Shown: in pieces, positions 22,731-34,306 of the stretch
How the letters are laid out: every line of letters starts with the position of its first letter
How positions within the stretch are numbered: position 1 is the first letter of the stretch
DNA from: Haematobia irritans
Taxonomy: Eukaryota > Arthropoda > Insecta > Diptera > Muscidae
Direction of reading: 5' to 3'
Assembly: GCF_050003625.1 (NCBI RefSeq)
Contig: NC_134398.1
Coordinates: forward strand, 105,272,423-105,336,422
Length of the DNA stretch: 64,000 nt
Notes under the pieces: generated by a model
What the model was told of the DNA's origin: nothing
Database searches by the model: none
What the model saw: the letters and a program-made list of their open reading frames with translations, nothing else
Translations under genes and position numbers: made by a program

Positions 22731-23024
22731 AAAGCAGGAGGCTTTATTGATGATTTTAAATAAATACAAAATGGTAAACAATATTACCTAAAATTTCCAA
22801 CGATATGGATAAATTTGCAACCGCACCAATTGGCTTATCGATAACAAGTAATCAGTGACAAGAGAGATGCTCTCAACCAAGATGGCGGAAGGCGGGGGCT
22901 TTTGACAAGATAAATTAATATTCGAATTATGACATTTCTACTCTGGCAGGGATGTACCAAAAAGTAGTACACAAATTCTAACGAACACTATTAAACCCAA
23001 TTAATCTTTATTCTAACTTAAACA

Positions 23025-23590
23025 TAATCGATTCATTAATATGATGTAAACCGTTCATAAACTTGATGTATAATATTCATCAACATAAGTCAATTTTGTG
23101 GTAAGGAGGAGAAATTTATATTAATGAATGGACGGATATTATTATATTCGTCCACTAGATAATTTCCGTCCTTATCACAAATTTGACTTATATGGTGAAT
23201 AGATTACATTAAAGTGATAAATGGATTATCAGAAATATTTTCTACGACACTTAATAAACAACCATATAGTTTTTTTAATTAAATTAAATTTTATTTATTT
23301 GAAATAAGGTACAACTAACGAAATAAATACGTACATAAAATGTGTCATACAAATATCTGCTTTTCTTCGAAAGCTGTTGATTTTGATAAATTGACCATCA
23401 AGATACACAAACATGCTGTTACCTTAATAGTGTTTAGATCACCAATAGCAAGGATGAAAAGTTTTTTGGGTAAAAAATTTATAAAGAAGAATTTAAAAAT
23501 TGATATTTTGAATTATTGTAAAATATTTTCGATGCTAGAAGAATTTTTAACAAAATTTGACTCACTCTTTTCCTTTTGAATTTTTTTTTT
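23025..23590. repeat. fold-back body, 22-bp units then AT-rich DNA
   Basis: The 22-bp units resume at the BEL target site (TAATCGATTCATTAATATGAT...). An inverted partner, GTCCTTATCACAAATTTGAC, follows at 23170-23190 against AAGTCAATTTTGTGGTAAGGA at 23088-23108. 23240-23590 is AT-rich with no recognisable domain. Confidence 0.5.
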
Positions 23591-23595
23591 CATTC

Positions 23596-24010
23596 TATTC
23601 GCTTTTCTCCTTTAATTTCAGTTTAAAACCATATTCGGTTTTCATAGAACGAAAAATGTTGCGGCAATTATCTGTAAATTTAGAAATATTTCCATAAACA
23701 AATAATAACATATATAAATGTTTGTAAAACAATGAATTGTCAGAAATAAATTTAAAATTAAACTTGCTATCTTCGCTAAAACACTTTATTGTGTTCTTCA
23801 AAGTAGTAACGAATTAATTTTCTATTTTTTCTTGTATCGCAGGCGCTTCTTCTTTATTAGGTGAATGTTTTGTTCGAACATGCCTCTCAAAAGAAGAAGC
23901 ATCCTTGTATAATGTCCCACAATATGTGCGACTGTCTATGTGTTTAAGCAAATGATAACATTTTAAATGCTTAAAATATTTTTCATTTTGTTTAAAAAAT
24001 TTATGGTATA
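23596..24010 (-). pseudogene. possible C2H2 zinc-finger ORF relic
   Basis: On the - strand one frame with a single TAA (about 23820) reads EKYFKHLKCYHLLKHI then YCGTLYKDASSFERHVRTKH, followed by an acidic/lysine-rich stretch and, after the stop, a ~65-residue frame ending KLKLKEKSE. The SSFERHV-x3-H pattern after an HLK-x3-H element resembles paired C2H2 fingers at the N-terminus of some transposon-encoded proteins. One expected cysteine is missing. It lies within the fold-back body, so it may be a trace of that element's lost protein. Low certainty: the match is by pattern only. Confidence 0.3.
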
Positions 24011-24217
24011 TAACTCTTCATGTCTTTTTACTCACTTTTTTGTTTTTCTTTTCACTTTCACATATTTATTCAATTAGCTCTTTATTTTCGTGATGCGCGA
24101 CCACCTTCACACTTTGAACTAAACTCTTCAACTGATAAGAACCATTTGAGAAATCTTACCGCACCAAACAAAACAACATCTCTACCACACAACTACATAT
24201 GAATGTGTTATTGCATT

Positions 24218-25490
24218 CCCTGTAGGAAATTGAGGTGACTTTAAGTTAATAAATTGTTAGTCATAACTGAGTCACAGATGACTCAAATCCTAACTCATTT
24301 CCCATGTAAAATCCTATTCAGTTTTAACACGTGTTGTCATTGGAACGAGTCAGTCCTCACTCAAACCTGCATAAGCTTCAGCTAACCAAAAGTTAGCTCA
24401 AAGTGAGTTAGCTTTAGGCTGATAATATATGAGCATACTATGAGTTAGCTCTTAACTGATTAGTTTATGGTGAGCTCTTTGTGGATAATAAAATATTTTG
24501 TTTTTGTTTTATTATTTTTGATTCATTTTATTTTGAATTAATTAAAAAATGATAACAATTCAGATTTTTTAAAATTATTTTACAATAAATAAAATATAAC
24601 GTAAGTAAAAATTCGGATAATATTAGTTGAGTTAATCTTGTCTTGAGTTTGAGTGTTGTGTTAATTTTCTCGTTTAATGCACTTTACAGACTATCAGTTA
24701 TTCCGGACGGAATGTCGGTGTTTGTAAAGAATCTTGCAGTGTGTCGTATCGATACGACTTGTCGGCGATGACTAAATAATCGGTAAATGTGTTATCGATC
24801 CCATAAACATGCAGCAGTATCGATTATGCCTTCGGACTTAACTTATAATGTGCACAATATATGGGATATGTTCGACACGAGCCCTGTCGTCCGGAATAAC
24901 TGATAATCTGTAAAGCGCATAACTCAGAGGGAGTTGTACCTACTTTTGTAATGACGCACACTGAATGGAAGTGGCATTCGTCAGGGAAGTCCAAAAGGCT
25001 TAAGTGTATTTCCCAATATCTTCGTCCTCAAACAGCCATTTAACACTTTTATTCGAAGTTTCTATTTATTCCTTCACTGATAATGATGGGTTCTAGTGGA
25101 AATAATGAAAGTTTAGTTATTAAATTGCGTTTGAATTATGCATTTCTATGCTACTTACCGCTAACCGTGACAAAAAATTACAAAAGTTCTCTGAAAATAG
25201 AAGCTAAATTGAAACAAATATAAAAAGCCAAATCCAAATTGACAGTTATAGAAGCCAATACATATTTTTTGTTTGTTCATTTGAATTGTTTCCATGACTT
25301 TACTTTACATAAATATGCATCAGCTTAGAATGAGTAAAAAGGTAACTCATTGCTGATCGAGAAAAAGTGAGTTTGGGAAAAATTCAACTGACTAAAGACT
25401 GCATAAATAATGAGTTAGCTTAAAGTCGCCTCAAATTAGTTAGTAAAAAGTTAGTTTGATTTTGAGTGAGTTCGAGACATTCCTACAGGG
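24218..25490. mobile_element. TIR element CCCTGTAGGAA (1.27 kb), non-autonomous
   Basis: Inverted ends CCCTGTAGGAA / TTCCTACAGGG, with ATT on each side (possible 3-bp target duplication). Subterminal DNA is rich in GAGTTAG / CTAACTC repeats in both halves. No ORF of note. Superfamily not assigned. Confidence 0.55.
24680..24920. repeat. inverted-repeat (fold-back) segment within the TIR element
   Basis: Arms of about 35 bp: left TTTACAGACTATCAGTTATT then CCGGACG; right CGTCCGGAATAACTGATAAT then CTGTAAA, around a ~170-bp loop with TATCGAT-containing sequence. Probably a small nested MITE; no clean target duplication was seen. Confidence 0.55.
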
Positions 25491-26374
25491 ATTAGTATTT
25501 GAATACACTTCAACGGAGTAGATGAAATGTTTCGTCTATTTGATTATTTTTTACATCAATTTGACGACTTTAATTGTTCTCATACATCTTAGAAGCCAAA
25601 AAAAAAACAACCATGTGAACAAATGTTTGCTCAAATTCTCGTTTGAGTTAAGTTAAATGTGGAGAGAGCATGAAATACCCAACAAAAAATAACTTTGCTC
25701 TCATTAATAAAAGCTGTGTACAGTTCTCTGAAAAAAGAAACGTAGCAAGCGCATTTGGCTGTGTGTGTTTTTTTGGGCAGAGAAATAAATGCACATCTAC
25801 AGAACGTATGAATTTTATCATCGCATTGAACGTCGTCACATTGAAGATTGATTCGACTTTTAGGTGTTTCACTTCAGTACTAATGGAAAAATGTAAATTA
25901 CAATAATCCATATACTATATATTCCGTATACCGTTTTATGTTTTATTTAGTATTGAGATTTTTTCGACACATATTTCAGAGAAAAATGTGTTTCATCAAT
26001 TTGAAGATTCTTTCATCGCATTGAGGAAAACTAGCATCCTTGATACATCATGGAAATAAAACACTTACAACTTTTGTCCAACTTATATTAAAATGTGGAA
26101 TTCATATAATGGGACTTTATATAAACGAAATTAATTTAAATCAAAAGTTAATTTTGGTTAACTTTCCCTGAATCCGGAAGAAAATAATTTCGTCTCATTG
26201 GCGCAATTAGATCGTCAATGTGACGAACTATGAAAAGAACAAAATTAACTTTGATGATTGCTTTCGTCACGTAGACTACCGAAATACTCACATGGACGAA
26301 ACTTTTCATCGCATAGACGAAAACGCATTGATGAAACTGAATCGTCAATGTGACGAACGCTTTTTCTTTCGGTG
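25491..26374. repeat. right arm of the fold-back element
   Basis: Dyad-rich DNA with repeated CGTCAATGTGACGAAC, CATCGCATTGA and GTCACGTAGAC phrases, ending CTTTTTCTTTCGGTG / TA. Short frames here on both strands look like chance ORFs. Confidence 0.5.
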
Positions 26375-26636
26375 TATGTAATAAGTTAGTTTTTTATGGT
26401 TCTGTTGATTAAGAACTGAATATCGATTTAAAGGTTATTTGGGACGCTGAATCCAAATCTGCAGTTGGTTTTTTTTCTATCAGCTCGACTTTTCGAGATA
26501 TACCGTTATGTTCAAAATTAAGGCACTTTCGCTACATATATTGGAATAACGGTTCACCATATTAAATTAAAACAAGTATATACAACAGTAAGTTCGGCCG
26601 GGCCGAATCTTAAATACCCACCAATATGAATCAATT
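26375..26636. repeat. flank with shared repeat and a short DINE-like end
   Basis: 26440-26550 matches 3115-3230 (TTTGGGACGCTGAAT onward). 26573-26630 is an inverted DINE-like end: CAAGTATATACAACAGTAAG then TTCGGCCGGGCCGAA. No gene. Confidence 0.55.
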
Positions 26637-27645
26637 TTTATACCCTCCATCATAGGATGGGGGTATATTAACTTTGTCATTCCGTTTGTAACACATCGAA
26701 ATATTGCTCTAAGACCCCATAAAGTATATATATTCTGGGTCGTGGTGAAATTCTGAGTCGATCTAAGCATGTCCGTCCGTCCGTCCGTCAGTCCGTCTGT
26801 TGAAATCCCGCTAACTTCCGAACGAAACAAGCTATCGACTTGAAACTTGGCACAAGTTGTTGTTATCGATGTAGGTCCACTTTTACGTATAGCTCCCATA
26901 TAAAGGGACCCTCAGATTTGGCTTGTGGAGCCTCTAACAGAAGCATATTTCATCCGATCCGGCTGAAATTTGGTACATGGTGTTGGTATATGGTCTCTAA
27001 CAACCATGCAAAAATTGGTCCACATCGGTCCATAATTATATATAGCCCCCATATAAAGGGGCCCTCAGATTTGGCTTGTGGAGCCTCTAACAGAAGCAAA
27101 TTTCATCCGATCCGGCTGAAATTTGGTACATGGTGTTGGTATATGGTCTCTAACAACCATGCAAAAATTGGCCCACATCGGTCCATAATTATATATAGCC
27201 CCCATATAAACCGATCCCCAGATTTGGCTTGCGGAGCCTCTAAGAGAAGCATATTTCATCCGATCCGGCTGAAATTTGGTACATGGTGTTGGTATATGGT
27301 CTCTAACAATCACGCAAAAATTGGTCCACATCGGTCCATAATTATATAACCCCCATATAAACCGATCCCCAGATTTGGCTTGCGGAGCCTAAAAGAGAAG
27401 CAAATTTCATCCGATCCGGCTGAAATTTGGTACATGATGTTGGTATATGGTCTCTAACAACCATGCAAAAATTGGTCCACATCGGTTCATAATTATCTAT
27501 AGCCCCCATATAAACCGATCCCCAGATTTTGGCTTGCGAAGTTTCCAAGAGAAGCAAATTTCATCCAAGCCGGTTGTAATTTGGAACATGGTGTTAGTAT
27601 ATGATCTTTAACAACCGTGCCAGAATTGGTCTATATCGGTCCATA

Positions 27646-29635
27646 CCCAGTCAGAAAAAACCATCGGAAAAGCGTTGTAAAAGCGTTGTGAACGGTTGAT
27701 ACACGTTGGGAAAAAGCGTTGTTATAACCCCAAAATGATAACATCATTCCACGGTGTATCGATTGTATTTAACAACGTTTTCAAAGCGTCATGAAAACAA
27801 TATTTTATACGCTTTCCGATGGTTTAACGAACGCTTTGACAACCCCAAAATGATAACATCGTTATACGGTGTATCGATGGTTTTTACAACCATTAAAAAG
27901 CACTGAAAAACAACATTTCATACGTCTTTCCAATTGTTTCTAGAATGCTTTAGGAGGGTTAGAATTATAATTTTACAGTATCTTAAAACCGCTATTGAAA
28001 CAAAACAAAATACGTTGAATATTTTATTGTTATATTTATATTAGTGTTTTACACTTTACAAAGGAACATCAGAAAACTTAACAATTAATAGGAAAATACA
28101 TAATTAAGATTGACATTTCTAATTGGTAAAAAAATTATTTTAATATGGTTATTTAACATGGTGTTAACGCTGGAAATAATAGACTCCTCCATTTTTTTGA
28201 AGTTATAAAGTAAACTTCCTCCGTAAACTGCAAATTTCATTCTTCAACTCATTTCTTATCTCTCCAATTTCGTCCTTAATAGCCCTTAAGTCTCTTCTAA
28301 CTTCATCCCTGAATCAAGCTACATAGAAAGATAAAGAATAACATTTGTTGATAATGGCCTCTATTGGGCGAAATACATTTCCTTACTCTCGTCATCCTTA
28401 TTTACGGAATGGGATGGCATACTGTGATCCTCCGTCTCGAAAAAAAAAGTCCAAATTGTCATCTATAGCATCTGTAAAGTGAAAAATGAATTAAAACAAT
28501 TATATAAATTCAGGATTTCGAAATGTACCTCTTCTGTGTTTTAGCTTTTGTCGCTTTGCTTGATTCTTTCCTACGAAAGGCATCGTTCCAATGGAGTCCA
28601 ACCTTTTATTAGTGTCTGTAGAAACAAATTGAAAATATAAAGAAATGAATTCTTTATTGCACGACATTTTTCTTACCTTCAGTTGTACCAAGGGTGTTAA
28701 TTTTCTTTTTGTTAAGATTTTGAGACATTTTTACCAATATTTATTCTTTATTTTATTTTCTTATTTCGAAGTGACGCATTTTTTCACTAAAGTGAAAACT
28801 AAATCTTAAAAGGCATAGAATTGTGCATATTTGTTACAGATTTCATTATAACTTGATGGGGAATAGTACAAAGAAAATTTTCACAAAGTTTATATTCCTT
28901 AAAATGGATTGTTAAAGAAAAGTAATCGTGAAAAATTTGCGATTTTAGCGTCTAAACTCGAACTTAATACCTACCTTACGCCGCTAAAATCGTCATTTTA
29001 TCACGATTACTTTTCTTTAATAATCCGTTTTAAGGAATACAAACTTTGTGAAAATTTGCTTTGGGCTTTTCCCCACCAAGTTATAATAAAATTTGCAACA
29101 AATATGTATAATTTTATGAATTTTTCTTACTGATTTAGTTTTCACTTTAGCGATTTAAGCGGCTAAACTCGAAGTTAATACTCACCTTAACATGTGAAAA
29201 AAAAAGTAATTATGTCTAACAAAATTTCTTCAATCAGGCGATAAATAAGTACTTATATTAGGGTTTTGGCGAGATGTCAGCGTTTAGTTTAGTTAAAACT
29301 TTCTACAATTGCCTCATTTGTAAAATTAACCAAAATTGTTGTTCCTAGTGGTTTCACTGTTAATGTACATATTCACTTTATATGATTACATATTCACTTT
29401 ATATGATAAAGGAACATTATCCTATTATAAATCAATTCATATCAATAATAATACATCCATTACTCATTAAAAACCATTGGACATTGATGGAACATGCATT
29501 TTCAACGATAATTTTATGGAAAATTTACTATTTAAAAACCGTCAATTAATTTGTTTAGCAAGCGTTGTTTCAACGTTGGCTTCCAACGCTGTTACAACGC
29601 TCAATATTTATAACCATCGTAAATTTCTGACTGGG
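27646..29635. mobile_element. TIR element CCCAGTCAGAAA, 1990 bp, TA target
   Basis: Perfect 12-bp inverted ends CCCAGTCAGAAA / TTTCTGACTGGG with TA duplicated (27644-27645, 29636-29637). The empty site is preserved in the paralogous DINE-like copies (TCCATAATTATATATAG). Subterminal AGCGTTGT / ACAACGCT boxes occur several times in each end, and CCCCAAAATGATAACATC is repeated at 27731 and 27842. Only short frames are present; no transposase recognised. Superfamily not assigned beyond TA-target TIR elements. Confidence 0.7.
28785..29150. repeat. long imperfect palindrome inside the TIR element
   Basis: Arms 28785-28931 and 29001-29150 pair over about 145 bp (for example TTAAAGAAAAGTAATCGTGA against TCACGATTACTTTTCTTTAA) with a ~70-bp centre that itself contains GCGATTTTAGCG / CGCTAAAATCG. 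It could form a large cruciform or hairpin RNA. Related phrases (CCCCACCAAGTTATAAT) recur at 58647. Confidence 0.75.
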
Positions 29636-30256
29636 TAATTATATATAGCCCCCATATAAAACGTTCTCCAGATTTGACCTCCGGAGCCTCTTGGAGGAGC
29701 AAAATTCATCCGATCCGGTTCAAATTAGGAACGTCGTGTTAGTATATGGTCGCTAACAACCATACCAAAATTGGTCCAATTACACAAAAATTGGTCCATA
29801 TCGGTTCATAATCATGGTTGCCACTAGAGCCAAAAATAATCTACCAAAGTTTTATTTCTATAAAAAATTTCGTCAAAATTTTATTTCTATAGAAAGTTTT
29901 GTCAAAATGTTATTTCTACAGAGAATTTTGTTCAAATTTTATTCGGTTCATAATCATGGTTGCCACTCGAGCCACAAATAATCTACCAAGATTTTATTTC
30001 TATAGAAAATTTAGTCAAAAGTTTATTTCTATAGAAAATTTTGTTAAAATTTTATTTCTGTAGAAATTTTTGTCAAAATTTTCTTTCTATAGAATATTTT
30101 GTCAAAATTTTTATTTTTATAGAAAATTTTGTGAAAATTTTATTTCTATAGAAAATTTTGTTAAAATTTTATTTCTGTAGAAAATTTAGTCAAAATTGTA
30201 TGTCTACTTTGTCAAACTGAATTATATACGTATTGGATCGATCTTTTTTGATTTAA

Positions 30257-30771
30257 CCCTTTCACTACCAAAATAAACCTAATGATAAAAACTTTTGCCT
30301 TTCTTCTGTTTTTACTTGTACTAACAGCATTTAGAAAAAAATGTCATTTTGAAAACCTACCTCAATTACTTCAAGAGCTATATGAGCTTGTTCTGAAAAC
30401 TTGATTTTTGAATTGTGACCAAATAGTCTTACAAAAATAAGCGCTATTTGGCCTATAATATCTTTCAAAGTTTTAGAAAAAATACAAAAAAGAACCCGTA
30501 AAAGTATCAGCTATAGTTTTTGTATAAATGACCACTTACTAGAAACATACAGTACAAAACTTGTCTCAAATTTTCGCATTTTTCGTTTATTGTTAAAGAA
30601 GTTTATAAAAATGTATTTTAGACCTCACCAATATGGACAATATTTATAGCTTATTTAGATTAAAGCCTCTACTTTAAAATAGCATCGAGAAATAAATCGA
30701 AACTAAGTGGGAAAATAGGATTTGGTGTCTTTTTCGAATATCCTTCTAAGTGGACATCGGCAGTGAAAGGG
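30257..30771. mobile_element. piggyBac-like MITE, copy 3
   Basis: 515 bp, TTAA at 30253-30256 and 30772-30775. TIRs carry one change at each end relative to copies 1 and 2 (ACTACCA; GGCAGTG). Confidence 0.8.
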
Positions 30772-30971
30772 TTAATATATACCACGTATGGACTTACATA
30801 CAATTTAGAAGATGGTGTTAGGAGGTTTTAAGATACCTTGCCATCGGCAAGCGTTACCGCAACTTAAGTAATTCGATTGTGGATGGCAGTGTTTAGAAGA
30901 AGTTTCTACGCAATCCATGATGGAGGGTACATAAGCTTCGGCCTGGCCGAACTTACGGCCGTATATACTTG

Positions 30972-31380
30972 TTTTTCTTTGAAATTTCAGGGGAGTTTGA
31001 TGACAGATCAAACAGAGCAGTTCAACCAGTACATTTAAAAGATTTTATCTATGAAGACCATATCAGATTCTGGATTTATAAGAACCATTTTTGTTTGAGT
31101 TTTAGAGGAATCATTAACATCTCTTGTAAGTGTGTAAGAAAATTATAAAATAACGTCTTGAGTTGAAATCTGAAAATTTTACATTGAGTTTTAAGCAATT
31201 TTCATGATCAGTGCGCCTTCTATACCCTCAAGAAAAGAAATCGGTTTATATGGAGGCCTTACCAAATGGACCGATAAATGAGATACACGTTTTTGTGAGC
31301 CTAAAATATGAGAATATATACAATTTCAGGCAAATCGAATAAAAACTACTTTTTCTAGAAACCTAGGACTATACTAAAAC
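30972..31380. other. no gene recognised
   Basis: At 30990 an AG-preceded stretch stays open for about 50 codons on the + strand (reads DDRSNRAVQPVHLKDF), possibly the tail of a retroelement pol, but too short to assign. The rest is AT-rich and grades into the tandem array. Confidence 0.3.
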
Positions 31381-32068
31381 ATGGACCGATACTCGCCGTT
31401 TTCGGCACACCTCTGCATGGTCCTAAAATACCTCTAGATTTCCAATTTCAGGCAAATTGGATGAAAACAACGGTTTCTATAAGCCCAAGAAATAAAATCG
31501 GTCTATATGGGGGCTATACCAAAACGTGGACCGATACTCACAATTTTTGGTACACCTCTTTATAGTCCTAAAATACCTCTAGATTCCCGGCAAATTTGAT
31601 AAAAACTACTGTTTCTATAAGCCCAAGGCCCCAAATCGGGAACTCGGTTTATATGGGGACCATACCAAAACATGGACCGATACTCACCATTTTTGACATA
31701 CCTCCTTATGGTTTTAAACTACCTCTAGATTTCCAATTGCAGATAAATTGGATAGAAAGCCCGGTTTCAAGAAGCCCAAGAAGTAAAGTCGGGAGATCGG
31801 TCTATATGGGGGCTATACCAAAACATGGGCCGATACTCACCATTTTTGGCACACCTCTTTATGGTGCTAAAATTTCCAATTTCAGGAAAACTGTATAAAA
31901 ACTACTGTTTGTATAAGCCCAATACCCCAAATCGGGAGGTCGGTTTATATGGGGACTATAAAAAAACCTGGACCGAGATAGCCCATCTTCGAACTTAACC
32001 TGCCCTCAGACACAAGACGAGTTTGTGCAAAATTTCAGCACGATTGCTTCATTATTGAAGACTGTAGC
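31380..32068. repeat. tandem array, 144-153-bp unit, about 4.5 copies
   Basis: TGGACCGATACTC recurs at 31382, 31527, 31673, 31826 (TGGGCC) and 31970. Each unit contains ATCGGTCTATATGGGGGCTA then TACC...GTGGACCGAT, the reverse complement of the core seen in the other two arrays. It ends with GACTGTAGCGTGATA and a microsatellite. Confidence 0.75.
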
Positions 32069-32071
32069 GTG

Positions 32072-32882
<811 letters not shown>

Positions 32883-33337
32883 ATGGTTGCTAATGTATCT
32901 TTCCCGTTAGAAAGACTGCGGGGACGAGAAAATTTCGACGTTTGGAAAAGGCAAGCGCAATCATATCTGGTGATTAAGGGCTACTGGAAACCTACAGAGG
33001 ACGACAAGGCTGATGCTGATCTGAATGCCAAAGCTCTAGCTGAAATCACATTTATGATTGAACAAGATAACTACGGTCACATTGAAACTGCAACAATGAC
33101 GAAAAAAGCGTACATTAATGAACACATATGAAGATACAGGCCCTACACAGAAAGTAGAACTGTTAAAACAATTCGTAAATATCAAGTTACAGAATTATGG
33201 AATATGTTAATGACATCGTTATAATAGCGCTAAAGGTGAAAATGCCGACTTAAATATATACGACGAATTGACGGCGTCGCTAATGTTACATTTCAGTCCA
33301 AAGGTGTTAAGAAAGGTAAGAAGCAAATTAAATGTTA
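32883..33337 (+). pseudogene. copia-type gag, N-terminal part
   Basis: Starts at an ATG with MVANVSFPLERLRGRENFDV then WKRQAQSYLVIKGYWKP, the typical copia Gag opening. The frame is open for 82 codons, then frameshifts. Further Gag-like sequence (KNLRQFVNIKLQN-type region) continues to the SINE insertion in a lysine-rich stretch. The SINE interrupts the zinc knuckle: with it removed the knuckle CYNCSGLGHISRNC (CX2CX4HX4C) is read across 33330 and 34307. Confidence 0.75.
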
Positions 33338-34296
33338 GGTTAGGTTAGGTGGCAGCCCGATGTATCAGGCTCACTTAGACTATTCAGTCCATTGTGATAC
33401 CACATTGGTGAACTTCTCTCTTATCACTGAGTGCTGCCCGATTCCATGTTAAGCTCAATGATAAGGGACCTCCTTTTTATAGCCGAGTCCGAACGGCATT
33501 CCACATTGTAGTGAAACCACTTAGAGTAGGGTTTCCATATGAATAATTTTCAAAAGAGAACTTTCGCTTAAAAAAAAAGAGAACATTTTAACTAAAAAAG
33601 AGTTTACAATAAAATACTTCTTTATTAAATAATTAATAATTTTATTGATGTTAAAATTAAAATAATAAAAGTTTCTAATTATAGAAACAACGAAATAAAT
33701 ATATAATAAAATAATACAAAATAAAAAGAATCACATTTTCTTAAAAACATAAAGAGAATAAATTCAAAAATACGCTGTCAAAAATAAAACACACATGTAC
33801 CTATGATCTCGCCCACAATTGACGACGACAACGTATTGGCGTATTTACGTCGTACAATCAATTACATCTATTTCTAATTTTTACGCAGTACGTCGAAACG
33901 TGTTCCGGCCTTTAATTTGTCAACAGATTTAACCCAGTAAACAATTAGTGGCGAACAATTGTGGCGAATTCCTACTAAATAAATAAAATTCCATCAATCT
34001 AGGAGTTTCTTTGAAATAGAGTACATAAAGAGCACTATTGGACATAAAAATACGGCACCAAAAAAAAGAGAGTGAACAAAAAGATACGAACACAAAAAGA
34101 GAACATGTTCTCTTTAAAAGAGATGTAATGGACAGCCTAACTTAGAGAAGCTTTGAAACCCTCAGAAATGTCACCAGCATTACTGATGTGGGATAATCCA
34201 CCGCTGAAAAACTTGTTGGTGTTCGGTCGAAGCAGGAATCGAACCCACGACCTTGTGTATGCAAGGCGGGCATGCTAACCATTGCACCATGATGGC
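33338..34296 (-). mobile_element. tRNA-derived SINE with LINE-type 3' tail (contains a nested hAT-type MITE)
   Basis: Flanked by a perfect 10-bp target duplication TTAAATGTTA (33328-33337, 34297-34306). On the - strand the head reads as a tRNA: A box TGGTGCAATGGTTAG and B box GGGTTCGATTCC (about 34290-34220). A ~230-bp body follows, and the tail GTGGTATCACAATGGACTGA...CGGGCTGCCACC ends in a (CCTAA) repeat at the left. The last ~65 bp before the repeat match the 3' UTR end of the LINE at 53527-57961, so that LINE's machinery is the likely mover. Confidence 0.85.
33527..34139. mobile_element. hAT-type MITE within the SINE
   Basis: 613 bp, 8-bp target duplication ACTTAGAG (33519-33526, 34140-34147), ends TAGGGTTTCC / GGACAGCCTA (8 of 10 inverted matches). 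An 8-bp duplication with TAGGG-type ends is characteristic of hAT elements. GAGAAC / GTTCTC motifs recur near both ends. No ORF. Confidence 0.8.
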
Positions 34297-34306
34297 TTAA
34301 ATGTTA

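Larger units (their letters stand above)
15583..23024 (-). mobile_element. BEL/Pao retrotransposon, copy 2: both LTRs, internally deleted
   Basis: Bounded by 372-bp LTRs and a 5-bp target duplication TAATC (15578-15582, 23025-23029), as is usual for BEL/Pao. It keeps gag, protease and the first part of RT. At about 16340 it is joined directly to the last ~75 bp of the accessory ORF, so the rest of RT, RNase H, integrase and most of the accessory ORF are lost. Its 5' LTR is split by a DINE-like insertion. It complements copy 1, which kept exactly the other half. Confidence 0.85.
20426..23024 (-). repeat. BEL/Pao 5' LTR, copy 2, split by an insertion
   Basis: LTR pieces are 20426-20503 and 22731-23024, which together equal the 372-bp LTR at 15583-15954 with a few substitutions. 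The gap 20504-22730 is a separate element. Confidence 0.85.
10912..26374. mobile_element. TA-flanked fold-back element (about 3.7 kb without its insertions)
   Basis: Left end CACTGATAGGAAAATG after TA (10910-10911). Right end CTTTTTCTTTCGGTG before TA (26375-26376). The inverted ends match about CAC(T/C)GA(T/A)AG(G/A)AAAA. Both ends carry many short dyads (TTCATC-N-GATG on the left, CATTGATG / CGTCAATGTGACG on the right). The body is 10912-11079, 15392-15582 and 23025-26374; the Ty3 and BEL elements sit between these parts. No transposase recognised. Confidence 0.5.
26637..30971. mobile_element. DINE-1/HINE-like element, copy 3 (with two nested insertions)
   Basis: Same order as 8071-10270: TTTTTATACCCTCCATC start, INE-1-like block, 153-bp tandem array (about 26895-27640), ATTTTATTTCTATAG array (29820-30250), MITE, and GTATATACTTG end at 30971. 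Interrupted by the 27646-29635 TIR element and the 30257-30771 MITE. Confidence 0.65.
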
